A stretch of DNA of 64,000 bases from IGN2 sp964639955 (GTDB lineage: Bacteria > Bacteroidota > Ignavibacteria > Ignavibacteriales > Ignavibacteriaceae), in NCBI GenBank assembly GCA_964639955.1, contig CAZXGJ010000005.1, positions 1 to 64,000 on the forward strand. Reading direction: 5' to 3'. Below the pieces are notes generated by a model. That model saw only the letters and a program-made list of their open reading frames with translations, had not been told where the DNA came from and searched no databases. Positions 1 through 8,212 of the stretch are shown piece after piece. Every line of letters starts with the position of its first letter. The stretch's first letter is position 1. Both the position numbers and the translations under genes were made by a program.

Positions 1-2
1 GC

Positions 3-1196
3 TATATAGTTTCAGAAAAGGTAGCTCCAACAATATCGGCTGCGTTTTCCTATCTAAGTTTTGACCCTAAAGACCGCAGCGGAAAGCCCCTGGAAAATAA
101 CAGCAATGGGCTGTATGATAAGCAGGATGTTAATCTAAACCTTGAGGCCGGTTTAAGGTACCTTATCACCAATGATTTTTCAATAAATTTTAATCTGGGA
201 GTTGGATTTAATTTTAATGACTGGCTTGATGATATTCAGCTTGGCTCTGAAAATGATCTCTACTATACCGGATTTTTAGGATTATCCTATACAATAAATG
301 CAAGAGTTGATGCTGACAAAGACGGAGTAGATGATTCTTATGATTCCTGCCCCGAAACACCTGAAGGTCTTAAAGTAGACGATAAAGGATGCCCGATTGA
401 TACTGACCGGGATGGTGTACCAGACTACCTCGACAAGTGCCCAAACACACCTGCAAGAGTCCAGGTTTATGAAAACGGCTGCCCGGTCGATTCAGACCGC
501 GATGGCGTGCCCGATTATGCAGACAGATGCCCGGATACTCCACCTGATGTTAAGATAACACGAAACGGATGCCCTCTGGATTCAGATCTGGATGGTGTGC
601 CCGATTATATAGACAACTGCCCGAATACACCAAGGGGTGTAAGTGTTGATAACTTAGGGTGCCCGTCGGACGCTGATGGAGACGGGGTTCCGGATTTTAC
701 AGACAGGTGCCCGAACACACCGCGGGGCGTACAGGTTAATATTCAGGGATGCCCGCTTGATTCCGATGGCGATGGTGTACCCGATTACCTGGATAAATGC
801 CCGAACACACCGCCTGCTACACAGGTAACTCTCGATGGATGCTCTGATGAATTCCAGGAATATATTTTTAATGCATCCACATTGTTCAGTCCGGGTGAAG
901 CTATACTTACACCGGATTCATACGATGAATTAAACAAAGTTATAGCCCGTATTAAATTACGTCCGGGTGCAAAATGGCGGATTGAAGGTCACACCGATGA
1001 AAAAGGCGATCCGCAGTATAACAAAGTACTTTCTTTGCAAAGAGCTCAATCGGTATTTAATTATTTTGTATCCCAGGGTTTGAAAGCAGACAGCTTTGAG
1101 ATAGTAGGATTGGGTGAAGATTTCCCTATAGCAGATAATACAACCACTGAAGGGCGTAAGATGAATCGAAGAGTTGCGCTAATCAGGATAGATTAA
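3..1196 (+). CDS. OmpA-family outer-membrane protein with TSP3 repeats, 5' truncated by window edge
   Basis: The frame is open from the first bases, so the N-terminus lies outside the window. The visible part has about 100 residues with the alternating pattern of a beta-barrel domain, then six aspartate-rich thrombospondin type 3 repeats (DxDxDGVPD...CPNTP...GCP), then a C-terminal OmpA peptidoglycan-binding domain with EGHTDEKGD, the LSLQRAQSVFNYF helix and the NRRVALIR end. The family tethers the outer membrane to peptidoglycan non-covalently, and the acidic repeats should bind calcium and act as a stiff linker. Family assignment is secure; the specific role (porin or structural protein) is not known. 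Confidence 0.9.
   Translation, partial: YIVSEKVAPTISAAFSYLSFDPKDRSGKPLENNSNGLYDKQDVNLNLEAGLRYLITNDFSINFNLGVGFNFNDWLDDIQLGSENDLYYTGFLGLSYTINARVDADKDGVDDSYDSCPETPEGLKVDDKGCPIDTDRDGVPDYLDKCPNTPARVQVYENGCPVDSDRDGVPDYADRCPDTPPDVKITRNGCPLDSDLDGVPDYIDNCPNTPRGVSVDNLGCPSDADGDGVPDFTDRCPNTPRGVQVNIQGCPLDSDGDGVPDYLDKCPNTPPATQVTLDGCSDEFQEYIFNASTLFSPGEAILTPDSYDELNKVIARIKLRPGAKWRIEGHTDEKGDPQYNKVLSLQRAQSVFNYFVSQGLKADSFEIVGLGEDFPIADNTTTEGRKMNRRVALIRID
309..845 (+). repeat. Six tandem TSP3 calcium-binding repeat units
   Basis: Six units of about 30 codons each occur inside the OmpA-type gene. Each carries a D-x-D-x-D-G-V-P-D calcium-binding core followed by CPxTP and GCP. The two cysteines of each unit could form a disulphide. 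The copies are diverged at DNA level, so this is an old protein repeat rather than a recent expansion. Confidence 0.85.
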
Positions 1197-1197
1197 T

Positions 1198-1830
1198 TCA
1201 GTGGAAGTTTTTTTCACCTGCCTCAATTGATATATCTATATAATCCTCTTCTCTTGGTATAGGACAGGAATAAAGTAAACTATATGCACAGTAAGGATTG
1301 TAAGCCTTATTAAAGTCTATTTCATAAATAAAATCTTTTTCTTCATTCAGATTGATATCCAGATATCTTCCTACTCCATACGTTTCTTTGCCTGTGGTCC
1401 TGTCAGTAAACCAAATATTATGATACGGAACCCAGTCCCGGCTAAATCCCCTGTAAACATTTACTTTGTAATTTTTATTTTTATAATTCAGTTCAACATA
1501 ACCAATAATAACCACTACCCTTGTTTCACCTTTTGTACCTAAAACGAATACAGTATCCTGAACCTGATTATAATAAATTTTGGATTTAAAGATAAAATCA
1601 GGATTTGGATCAAAATATTTTAAGTTTGAAAATCTCGCAGTCGTATCCCTGTAAAAAGGAGATCCTGCACTGTACTGCATAACTGAATCCTTCTGTGCTC
1701 TCTCCCTTAAGAGCAACTTAGCATAATTCTGAAACTCCACGCTGCCGGTTTTATTGTCATCGCATCCGGCTGAGACGATAAAGAAACAAATAAGAAATAA
1801 TCTTATTAACAATAGCAGTCTGTTTTTCAT
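1198..1830 (-). CDS. DUF1684 family lipoprotein
   Basis: A 210-residue protein with a hydrophobic N-terminus ending in the lipobox VSAGC (Cys about 23), so it is predicted to be lipid-anchored. The C-terminal half carries the DUF1684 signature: FTDRTTGKETYGVGRYLD, then a DFNKAYNPYCAYS stretch, then CPIPREEDYIDISIEAGEK. The molecular role of DUF1684 is not known. It lies 9 bases downstream of mutS on the same strand and is probably co-transcribed with it. It converges on the OmpA-type gene with a single base between the stop codons. Confidence 0.85.
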   Translation of the reverse strand: MKNRLLLLIRLFLICFFIVSAGCDDNKTGSVEFQNYAKLLLRERAQKDSVMQYSAGSPFYRDTTARFSNLKYFDPNPDFIFKSKIYYNQVQDTVFVLGTKGETRVVVIIGYVELNYKNKNYKVNVYRGFSRDWVPYHNIWFTDRTTGKETYGVGRYLDINLNEEKDFIYEIDFNKAYNPYCAYSLLYSCPIPREEDYIDISIEAGEKNFH

Positions 1831-1839
1831 CCAGATAAA

Positions 1840-4506
1840 TTAATCCTCTTTCTTCACTTTCTTTTTTAGTTCATTCAATTTATTCAATGCTTCGAGCGGA
1901 GTAAGTTTCTCAATTTCAAGATCTTTAATTTCTCCTCTCAGCTTATCATCCTGGAATTCAAATATGCTCATCTGGTTTTCGGGTATCTGAAGCTTACGAA
2001 GTTTCTCTTTCTTTAATTCATAAGGCGTTAATTCTTTGCTTTCGAGATTTCTCAATATTTCTTTTGCTCGATTCGTTACGAATGCCGGAAGTCCAGCCAT
2101 CTGCGCAACCTGAATTCCATAACTGTGATCCGCTCTTCCCGGATTTACTTTGTGAAGGAAGATTACTTTATCGTCGTACTCACGGACTTCAACTTTATAA
2201 TTTTTTATTTTTGGAAAAAGATCAGCCATTTCGTTCAGCTCGTGATAGTGAGTTGCAAAAAGAGTTTTGGCGGCGACATCTTCATTATCGTGAAGGTATT
2301 CTGTTATTGCCCACGCAATTGATATTCCATCAAACGTACTTGTACCTCTTCCGATTTCATCAAGAAGAATTAAACTTTTTGAAGAAGCGTTATTCAGAAT
2401 ATTTGCTGCTTCCTGCATCTCAACCAGAAATGTGCTTTCGCCGGAAGTTATGTTATCACTTGCACCAACACGGGTGAAAATTCTGTCCACCAATCCAATC
2501 TTCGCACTCTTTGCAGGAACGAATGAACCGATCTGTGCCATCAGAACTATCAACCCAATCTGCCTGAGATAAACAGATTTGCCTGCCATATTTGGACCGG
2601 TAAGCAAAATTATCTGGTCATTCTTATTATCAATCACACAATCATTTGGTTTAAACTTTTCTCCCGGCGGAAGAATTTGTTCAACAACCGGATGACGACC
2701 TTCAATAATTTCCAGCTCATCTCCAGAATGAACAACAGGTTTTGAATATTTGTATGCTTCTGCACATTCAGCAAATGAAATCAGGCAATCAATCAATGCA
2801 ATCATTCTTGCATTACTCTGGATTGCGACAGCTTCAGCGGAAATGTATTTTTTTAATTCATCGAAGAGCTCTGATTCAAGTTCGTGAATCTTTTCTTCTG
2901 CATTAAGGATTTTATCTTCGTACTCTTTCAACTCAGGAGTAATATACCTTTCAGAGTTAACAAGCGTTTGCTTCCTTATATAATTTTCAGGCACTTTATC
3001 TTTATGAGCATTGCTGATATCAATGTAGTAGCCAAAAACATTATTGAAGCTGACCTTCAATGAAGGTATTCCACTTCTTTCTCTTTCTGTTTTCTGAAGT
3101 TTTGCTATCCAGTCTTTTCCGTGAAATGCAATGTTTCGCAGTTCATCAAGTTCAGGACTGAAACCATTTCTAATTACTCCACCATCAACTAAAGTTGCAG
3201 GAGGAGTATCTATTACCGCATTCTGAATTCGTTCAACTAAATTTTCAAGTGGATTAAGTTCTCTCGATGTTTTTGATAACGCATCCGTCTTAAAGTTTGA
3301 AAGATGTTCTTTTATCGAGGGTATTTTTTTTAGAGATGTTTTGAGTGCAACAACTTCTCTTGGATTTGCTCTGCCCGTACAAATTCTTGAAATAATTCTT
3401 TCGAGATCACCGACTTCCTTAAGCTCATTCTCAATTTTTTTTCGCTGCGATTTATTCTTCAGCAGCTCTTCAACACTATCAAGACGGCTTTGAATCTTTC
3501 TCAAATCTCTCAATGGTGCAGAAATCCATTTCTTCAAAAGTCTTCCGCCCATTGCAGTGGTCGTTTTATCTAGAATTGAAATCAGTGAACCTTCTCTTCC
3601 GTCTCCGTGCATCGAATAGCTGATTTCAAGATTTCTTCTCGTTGAAGAATCAAGAATCATATACTCGGATGGATTGTAAAGTGAAATTCTGTTGAGATGA
3701 GTAAGACTAACTTTCTGTGTTTCTTGCAGATAATTTAATGCAGCACCGCTTGCGACTATTCCGTTTTGGAGATGCTCAATTCCAAATCCTTTTAAAGTAA
3801 CTGTTCCGAATTGATTGAGAAGCAGTTCATTCGCATAATCATAATTAAAAATCCAGTCATCCATTTTTGTAATTCGGATTGAAGGATTGATTTTGTTGAT
3901 AACCGGTGTGAGATAATCTTTTTCTTTTTTCTGAATCAGAATTTCTGCAGGAGCTATTGATTCAATCTGCTGCTGAAGATCTGATTCGGGGACTTCGAAT
4001 GTAAAGAACTCGCCAGTCGAAACATCCGCAAAAGAAATTCCAGCAACCTCCTCATTGATAAAAATAGAAAGCAGGTAATTATTTTTTTTATGATCGAGCA
4101 GCTTGTCGGAAAGAGTTGCACCGGGAGTAACGACTTCAATCACTTCCCTTTTCACAATTCCTTTGGCAAACTTTGGATTTTCCATCTGTTCGCAGACAGC
4201 GACACGATAGCCGGCACGAACCAGCTTCGGCAAATAAGAATCTATTGCGTGATGAGGAAATCCTGCAAGCGGAACATCTTCCGCTGCACCGTTGGCTCTT
4301 TTTGTTAAAGTAATTCCGAGAACTTTGGAAGCAATTTTCGCATCGTTTTCAAATGTTTCGAAGAAATCACCGACTCTAAAAAGCAGGATTGTATCCGGAT
4401 TGGCTTCCTTAATTCTTAAATACTGAGCCATTAATGGAGTTTGTCCGTCCCGCCCGGCTTGATTTTCCCTGGGTAACTTGTTGGTTTGTGAATCCTGTTT
4501 ACTCAT
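1840..4506 (-). CDS. mutS: DNA mismatch repair protein MutS
   Basis: An 888-residue MutS, normal length for the family. The N-terminal mismatch-recognition domain has the GDFFETFENDA motif, which contains the Phe-x-Glu wedge that stacks on the mismatch. The C-terminal ABC-type ATPase has Walker A TGPNMAGKSVYLRQ, the signature region SGESTFLVEM, Walker B LILLDEIGRGTSTFDG and the ATHYHEL H-loop. It binds mispaired bases as a dimer and recruits MutL. The ATG start is followed by a short polar leader before the MAQYLRIK helix. No mutL is in the window. Confidence 0.97.
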   Translation of the reverse strand: MSKQDSQTNKLPRENQAGRDGQTPLMAQYLRIKEANPDTILLFRVGDFFETFENDAKIASKVLGITLTKRANGAAEDVPLAGFPHHAIDSYLPKLVRAGYRVAVCEQMENPKFAKGIVKREVIEVVTPGATLSDKLLDHKKNNYLLSIFINEEVAGISFADVSTGEFFTFEVPESDLQQQIESIAPAEILIQKKEKDYLTPVINKINPSIRITKMDDWIFNYDYANELLLNQFGTVTLKGFGIEHLQNGIVASGAALNYLQETQKVSLTHLNRISLYNPSEYMILDSSTRRNLEISYSMHGDGREGSLISILDKTTTAMGGRLLKKWISAPLRDLRKIQSRLDSVEELLKNKSQRKKIENELKEVGDLERIISRICTGRANPREVVALKTSLKKIPSIKEHLSNFKTDALSKTSRELNPLENLVERIQNAVIDTPPATLVDGGVIRNGFSPELDELRNIAFHGKDWIAKLQKTERERSGIPSLKVSFNNVFGYYIDISNAHKDKVPENYIRKQTLVNSERYITPELKEYEDKILNAEEKIHELESELFDELKKYISAEAVAIQSNARMIALIDCLISFAECAEAYKYSKPVVHSGDELEIIEGRHPVVEQILPPGEKFKPNDCVIDNKNDQIILLTGPNMAGKSVYLRQIGLIVLMAQIGSFVPAKSAKIGLVDRIFTRVGASDNITSGESTFLVEMQEAANILNNASSKSLILLDEIGRGTSTFDGISIAWAITEYLHDNEDVAAKTLFATHYHELNEMADLFPKIKNYKVEVREYDDKVIFLHKVNPGRADHSYGIQVAQMAGLPAFVTNRAKEILRNLESKELTPYELKKEKLRKLQIPENQMSIFEFQDDKLRGEIKDLEIEKLTPLEALNKLNELKKKVKKED

Positions 4507-4610
4507 CGGTATAAAAATAGCTCAATCGTAAAAGAATATCAATTTAAAAAGGCTAGAGAGATATGTCAGATTTTTACAATCCGGCATATCCTGCTCAGGA
4601 AACTTTCGAC

Positions 4611-4641
4611 TTGAAAAGCCATCACTTTTTAATATATTTGC
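4611..4641 (+). promoter_or_regulatory. Bacteroidota-type promoter for the amidoligase cluster
   Basis: TTG at 4611-4613, 19 nt, then TATATTTGC at 4633-4641, matching the TTG/TAnnTTTG consensus of the Bacteroidota housekeeping sigma factor. The predicted transcript has a leader of roughly 80 nt before the ATP-grasp gene at 4730. Confidence 0.65.
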
Positions 4642-4729
4642 CCCTAAATTGTGGGAGAAAAACTACTCTCGTAACTAAGCTATATCATAAGATTAAAAAA
4701 TAATTTGAGTTAGAAAATTCAGGAGCTAA

Positions 4730-5692
4730 ATGAAAAAAATAGGAATTTTATTCGGGCAGGAAACAACTTTTCCACCGGCGTTTGTTGAAAGAGTAAACTC
4801 AAAAAATGAAAAAGCTATAACCGCCGAGTTTGTTAAAATTGATAAAGTCATTCAGGGCGAACCAAGCGGTTACGATGTTATCATTGACAGAATTTCGCAG
4901 GATGTTCCATTCTACAGAGCATTCTTAAAAAATGCTGCTTTGAACGGAACAGCAGTAATCAACAATCCATTCTGGTGGAGTGCTGATGAAAAGTTTTTCA
5001 ACAATGCTTTGATGACAAAGCTCGATGTCGCAGTTCCGAAAACAGTTCTGCTTCCATCAAACCAGCATCCTGATGATACAAACGCAAACTCATTCAGAAA
5101 TCTTGATTATCCTTTGAACTGGGATGCAATGTTTAGCTACGTTGGTTTTCCGGCTTACTTCAAACCGTTTGCAGGCGGCGGCTGGAAAAATGTTTATCGT
5201 CTTGAATCACCGGATGACTTTTTCAAAGCATACAATGAAACCGGTCAGCTTGTAATGATGCTTCAGGAAGAAATAAATTTTACAGAATATTTCAGATGCT
5301 ATTGTCTTGATAGAAAAGATGTACACATAATGAGATACGATCCGAAACAGCCGCATCATCTGAGATACGTTAGAAATCCAAAGCCAATTGAAAAACCGTT
5401 GCTGGAAAAACTTCTTCACGCAGTTCTTACAATCAACAACGCTCTTGGTTACGATTTTAATACTGTAGAACTTGCAATCCGTGATGGAGTTCCGTATGCA
5501 ATTGACTTCTGCAATCCTGCGCCGGATGCGGACAAAATTTCAGTCGGTGAAGAAAACTTTGATTGGATAGTAGAAGCCGCGGCGAATATGGCAATCAGAA
5601 GAGCAAAAGCTCATAAAGCAGGACAGAATAATCTGACATGGGGTAATTTTATAAAAACATTTGCTGCTAACATCCCATTAAGTAAAAGTTAA
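4730..5692 (+). CDS. ATP-grasp family ligase (first gene of amidoligase cluster)
   Basis: A 320-residue protein with no signal peptide. The ATP-grasp fold is suggested by a lysine followed by a glycine-rich loop (AYFKPFAGGGWKN, about residues 142-154), an acidic hinge (MLQEEINFTEYFRCY, about 180-193) and the metal-binding end VELAIRDGVPYAIDFCNPAP (about 246-266), which has the expected Glu, Asp and Asn. Such enzymes activate a carboxylate as an acyl phosphate and join it to an amine or thiol. The substrate is unknown. A good ribosome site (GGAG, 6 nt upstream) supports the ATG. It is 14 bases from the next gene, a YbdK-type ligase, so the two are very probably translated from one mRNA and act in one pathway. 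Confidence 0.8.
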   Translation: MKKIGILFGQETTFPPAFVERVNSKNEKAITAEFVKIDKVIQGEPSGYDVIIDRISQDVPFYRAFLKNAALNGTAVINNPFWWSADEKFFNNALMTKLDVAVPKTVLLPSNQHPDDTNANSFRNLDYPLNWDAMFSYVGFPAYFKPFAGGGWKNVYRLESPDDFFKAYNETGQLVMMLQEEINFTEYFRCYCLDRKDVHIMRYDPKQPHHLRYVRNPKPIEKPLLEKLLHAVLTINNALGYDFNTVELAIRDGVPYAIDFCNPAPDADKISVGEENFDWIVEAAANMAIRRAKAHKAGQNNLTWGNFIKTFAANIPLSKS

Positions 5693-5706
5693 ATAGAGAA
5701 AATATT

Positions 5707-6813
5707 ATGGCAGAACCCGGATTATTCACACTCGGTGTTGAAGAGGAATTTCAGATTGTTGACCCTAATACCAGAGAACTGAAATCTCATATTCAGCAGA
5801 TAATTGAAGAAGGTAAAATGGTGCTGGCAGAAAAAGTAAAAGCCGAAATGCACCAGTCAGTTGTGGAAGTCGGTACAGATATCTGTGGAGATATTAAAGA
5901 TGCACGCCAGCAGGTTACAAAACTAAGGCAGGATCTTGCAGGGCTTGCAAAATCCAAGGGTTTATGCATCGCTGCAGCCGGCACTCATCCGTTTTCCCAC
6001 TGGAAAGATCAGAAGATTACCGACCATCCGCGATACAGGGAGATCATCTCCGATTACCAGCAGGTTGCCAGAGCTAACCTAATTTTTGGTCTGCACGTTC
6101 ACGTGGGAGTAGACGACCGGGAAACTGCTCTGCATGTAATGAATGCTGCAAGATATTTTCTGCCGCACATATTTGCTCTTTCAACCAACTCACCTTTCTG
6201 GCTTGGAAGAAATACCGGCTTCAAATCATATCGCAGCAAAGTATTTGATCGTTTTCCGAGAACCGGTATTCCCGATTACTTTGGAAGTATTGCTGAGTAT
6301 GATAACTATGTTAAGCTTTTGGTGAAGACTAAATGCATAGACGACGCAAAGAAAATCTGGTGGGATATTCGCGCTCATCCGTATTTTAACACACTTGAGT
6401 TCAGAGTTTGCGATATTCCGATGCGTGTGGATGAGACTATCTGTCTTGCAGCCATTATACAGGCGGTGGTAGCAAAACTTCACAAGCTCATAAAACAAAA
6501 TCTTGGCTTCAGACTATACCGCAGAGCACTGATTGCTGAAAACAAATGGCGTGCAGCCCGTTATGGAATTCACAGCAAACTGATTGATTTTGGTAAACAG
6601 GAAGAAGTTGAATTTAAATTCCTCATCGGGGAACTTTTAGAATTTATCGACGATGTTGTTGACCAGCTCGGCTCAAAAGAAGAAGTACATTATGTAAAAA
6701 AGATTTTAGAGATGGGAACCGGTGCAGACCGCCAGCTAAAAGTTTATGAGCAAGCCGGCGATACAAAAGCTGTGGTTGATTATATTATTGAAGAAACTCA
6801 TGTTGGATTGTAA
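5707..6813 (+). CDS. YbdK-type carboxylate-amine ligase (GCS2 family)
   Basis: A 368-residue member of the glutamate-cysteine ligase 2 family, recognised from the N-terminal GVEEEFQIVDP, the VVEVGTDIC segment, AAGTHPFSHW, the FGLHVHVGVDD histidine motif and FNTLEFRVCDIP. GCS2 enzymes form gamma-glutamyl-type amide bonds with ATP. The YbdK branch has weak or undefined substrate specificity, so glutathione synthesis should not be assumed, especially as no glutathione synthetase of the standard type is seen. It is flanked by an ATP-grasp gene (14-base gap) and, past a repeat element, by a glutamine amidotransferase. Confidence 0.88.
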   Translation: MAEPGLFTLGVEEEFQIVDPNTRELKSHIQQIIEEGKMVLAEKVKAEMHQSVVEVGTDICGDIKDARQQVTKLRQDLAGLAKSKGLCIAAAGTHPFSHWKDQKITDHPRYREIISDYQQVARANLIFGLHVHVGVDDRETALHVMNAARYFLPHIFALSTNSPFWLGRNTGFKSYRSKVFDRFPRTGIPDYFGSIAEYDNYVKLLVKTKCIDDAKKIWWDIRAHPYFNTLEFRVCDIPMRVDETICLAAIIQAVVAKLHKLIKQNLGFRLYRRALIAENKWRAARYGIHSKLIDFGKQEEVEFKFLIGELLEFIDDVVDQLGSKEEVHYVKKILEMGTGADRQLKVYEQAGDTKAVVDYIIEETHVGL

Positions 6814-6957
6814 AGGCCCCTCACTTCTCCCAAAGGGAGAGGAATTAGTATTATTTATTCATACTACTACTGTCTAAATGGATTCTGATTTTTTTATAAA
6901 AAAATTAATTAAAATAACTCCCCTTCCCCTGGGGAAGGGGCCGGGGGTTAGGCCTTC
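6814..6957 (+). repeat. REPIN-like repeat with two GC-rich hairpins
   Basis: Two hairpins lie in an otherwise AT-rich spacer. The first is TCTCCC/AAA/GGGAGA near 6826-6840. The second is CCCCTTCCCC/T/GGGGAAGGGG at 6920-6940. The outer ends AAGGCCCC and its near-complement at 6941-6956 form a longer inverted repeat. It starts at the stop codon of the YbdK-type gene and ends 4 bases before the ATG of the amidotransferase gene. It may weaken transcription into the next gene; that is inference. Confidence 0.7.
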
Positions 6958-6960
6958 CTT

Positions 6961-7788
6961 ATGATCAAGATTGCAACAATAGACCTTTACAACAACGAAC
7001 GCAACGAAGGAATGCGCTGCATTCGTGAAATTGTTACAGACGCAAAGCTTCGCAACAGTGATATTGAAATTTCATATGAAGTTTTTGATACCAGATATAA
7101 AGGAGACATTCCCGGAATAGAAAACGATATATTCATTTCCTCAGGTGGACCGGGGAGTCCATTCGAAGGAGAAGGAACTCAGTGGGAAAAAGATTACTTC
7201 AATCTGATTCAAAAGATTTGGGATCACAATCAAAATAATCCTGAAAGAAAGAAATATTTGTTTTTTATCTGTCATTCATTCCAGATGATGGGAAGATTCT
7301 TCAAGCTCGGAACTGTTAACAAGCGGCATTCAAAGTCATTCGGAGTTATGCCATTTACACTGACTAAAGAAGGAAAGTCTGACAACATTCTGAAAGAATT
7401 ATCAAATCCATTTTATGCAGCGGATATCCGGCAGTTCCAGGTAGTGGAACCTGATAAAAAAGTGATGAGGGAACTCGGTGCGAAAATTCTTTCTTATGAA
7501 ATTGTTGACGATGCTGAGAATGTACCACCAGCATTTGCTGCTGTAAGAATTTCAGATGAGATTGCCGGCACACAATTTCATCCGGAAGCTGATCCTGCAA
7601 GCATGCTTTATCATTTCAAACAGGATGAAAGAAAGAAACAGGTCGTAGAGAAATACGGAGAAGAAAGATACTTTGAGATGATTAAGATACTTGAAAGACC
7701 TGATACAATTCAGAAAACAAGGAAGACTGTTATTCCTTCTTTTCTAAATCACGCGATTGATGAACTGAGCAGAGTTATGGTAAAGTAA
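6961..7788 (+). CDS. Class I glutamine amidotransferase domain protein
   Basis: A 275-residue single-domain class I glutamine amidotransferase. The nucleophile is in FFICHSFQMMG (Cys104), the oxyanion strand is SSGGPGSPFEGEG, and the His-Glu pair is in GTQFHPEADP (near residues 207-209), so the catalytic triad looks intact. The family releases ammonia from glutamine for a partner enzyme, or hydrolyses a gamma-glutamyl bond. It sits within a run of amide-bond-forming ligases, which suggests one of these two roles on the cluster's own intermediate. No Shine-Dalgarno-like sequence precedes the ATG, because a repeat element ends 4 bases before it. Residues after 230 (KTRKTVIPSFLNHAIDEL) form a helical tail. 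Confidence 0.85.
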   Translation: MIKIATIDLYNNERNEGMRCIREIVTDAKLRNSDIEISYEVFDTRYKGDIPGIENDIFISSGGPGSPFEGEGTQWEKDYFNLIQKIWDHNQNNPERKKYLFFICHSFQMMGRFFKLGTVNKRHSKSFGVMPFTLTKEGKSDNILKELSNPFYAADIRQFQVVEPDKKVMRELGAKILSYEIVDDAENVPPAFAAVRISDEIAGTQFHPEADPASMLYHFKQDERKKQVVEKYGEERYFEMIKILERPDTIQKTRKTVIPSFLNHAIDELSRVMVK

Positions 7789-7797
7789 TTACCCTAT

Positions 7798-7825
7798 TGT
7801 CATTGCGAGCGAAGCGAAGCAATCT
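7798..7825 (+). repeat. Palindrome-family repeat (TCATTGCGAGC type), left copy
   Basis: A 28-nt unit of the form TGTCATTGCGAGC...GAAGCAATCT. It ends on the base before the ATG of the GIY-YIG gene. Diverged direct and inverted copies occur at 8115-8142 and 8165-8198, so the nuclease gene is enclosed by the same repeat family. Confidence 0.8.
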
Positions 7826-8113
7826 ATGGACCATCAGTATTTCGTTTATTTGCTGACTAATAAAAATAATACTGTTCTTTACACCGGTGTAACAAACGAT
7901 TTGAAGCGAAGAGTATATGAGCACAAAGAAAAACTAATTGATGGCTTCACAAAAAAATATAATGTGAATAAACTCGTGTATTTTGAATCAACTAATGATA
8001 TTAATTCAGCGATTCAGCGAGAAAAGCAAATAAAAGCCGGTTCAAGACAAAAGAAAATTGATTTGATAAATTCAACAAATAAGGATTGGAAAGATTTATA
8101 CGATGAAATTTAA
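7826..8113 (+). CDS. GIY-YIG domain small nuclease
   Basis: A 95-residue protein that is essentially one GIY-YIG domain of the YhbQ/URI type. It shows the YFVYLLTN...VLYTGVTNDLKRRVYEH core with the Tyr, Tyr and Arg of the active site, and a conserved Glu in AIQREKQIKAG. GIY-YIG domains cleave or nick DNA. No extra DNA-binding domain is present, so target choice is unknown. The gene lies exactly between repeats, with no bases on its 5' side and 1 base on its 3' side, and it interrupts the amidoligase cluster. This suggests it is a passenger rather than a pathway gene. Confidence 0.88.
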   Translation: MDHQYFVYLLTNKNNTVLYTGVTNDLKRRVYEHKEKLIDGFTKKYNVNKLVYFESTNDINSAIQREKQIKAGSRQKKIDLINSTNKDWKDLYDEI

Positions 8114-8114
8114 C

Positions 8115-8198
8115 TGTCATCACGTGCGTAGCGAAGTAATCTTTGATCTGCGGCTTGAGTTAAGAGATTGCTTCAGTCGTTCCTCCTTCGCAATGACA
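8115..8198 (+). repeat. REPIN-like inverted repeat pair downstream of the GIY-YIG gene
   Basis: A diverged direct copy of the 7798-7825 unit (8115-8142) is followed, after about 22 nt, by an inverted copy (AGATTGCTTC...TTCGCAATGACA, 8165-8198). The two arms can form a long hairpin. The element ends 14 bases before the likely start codon of the second ATP-grasp gene. Confidence 0.75.
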
Positions 8199-8212
8199 AA
8201 ATGCAGGGAACT

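Noticed and set aside
2064..2477. Forward frame (137 codons) opposite mutS
   Set aside because: It is antisense to the conserved MutS ATPase region.
5707..6813. Glutathione synthesis (gshA-gshB) reading of the ligase cluster
   Set aside because: The GCS2 protein is of the YbdK branch and neither ATP-grasp protein resembles glutathione synthetase clearly; the amidotransferase has no place in that pathway.
7798..8198. Possible CRISPR-like or attachment-site array around the GIY-YIG gene
   Set aside because: There are only three diverged copies in mixed orientation with no regular spacers and no cas genes; a REP-type element fits better.
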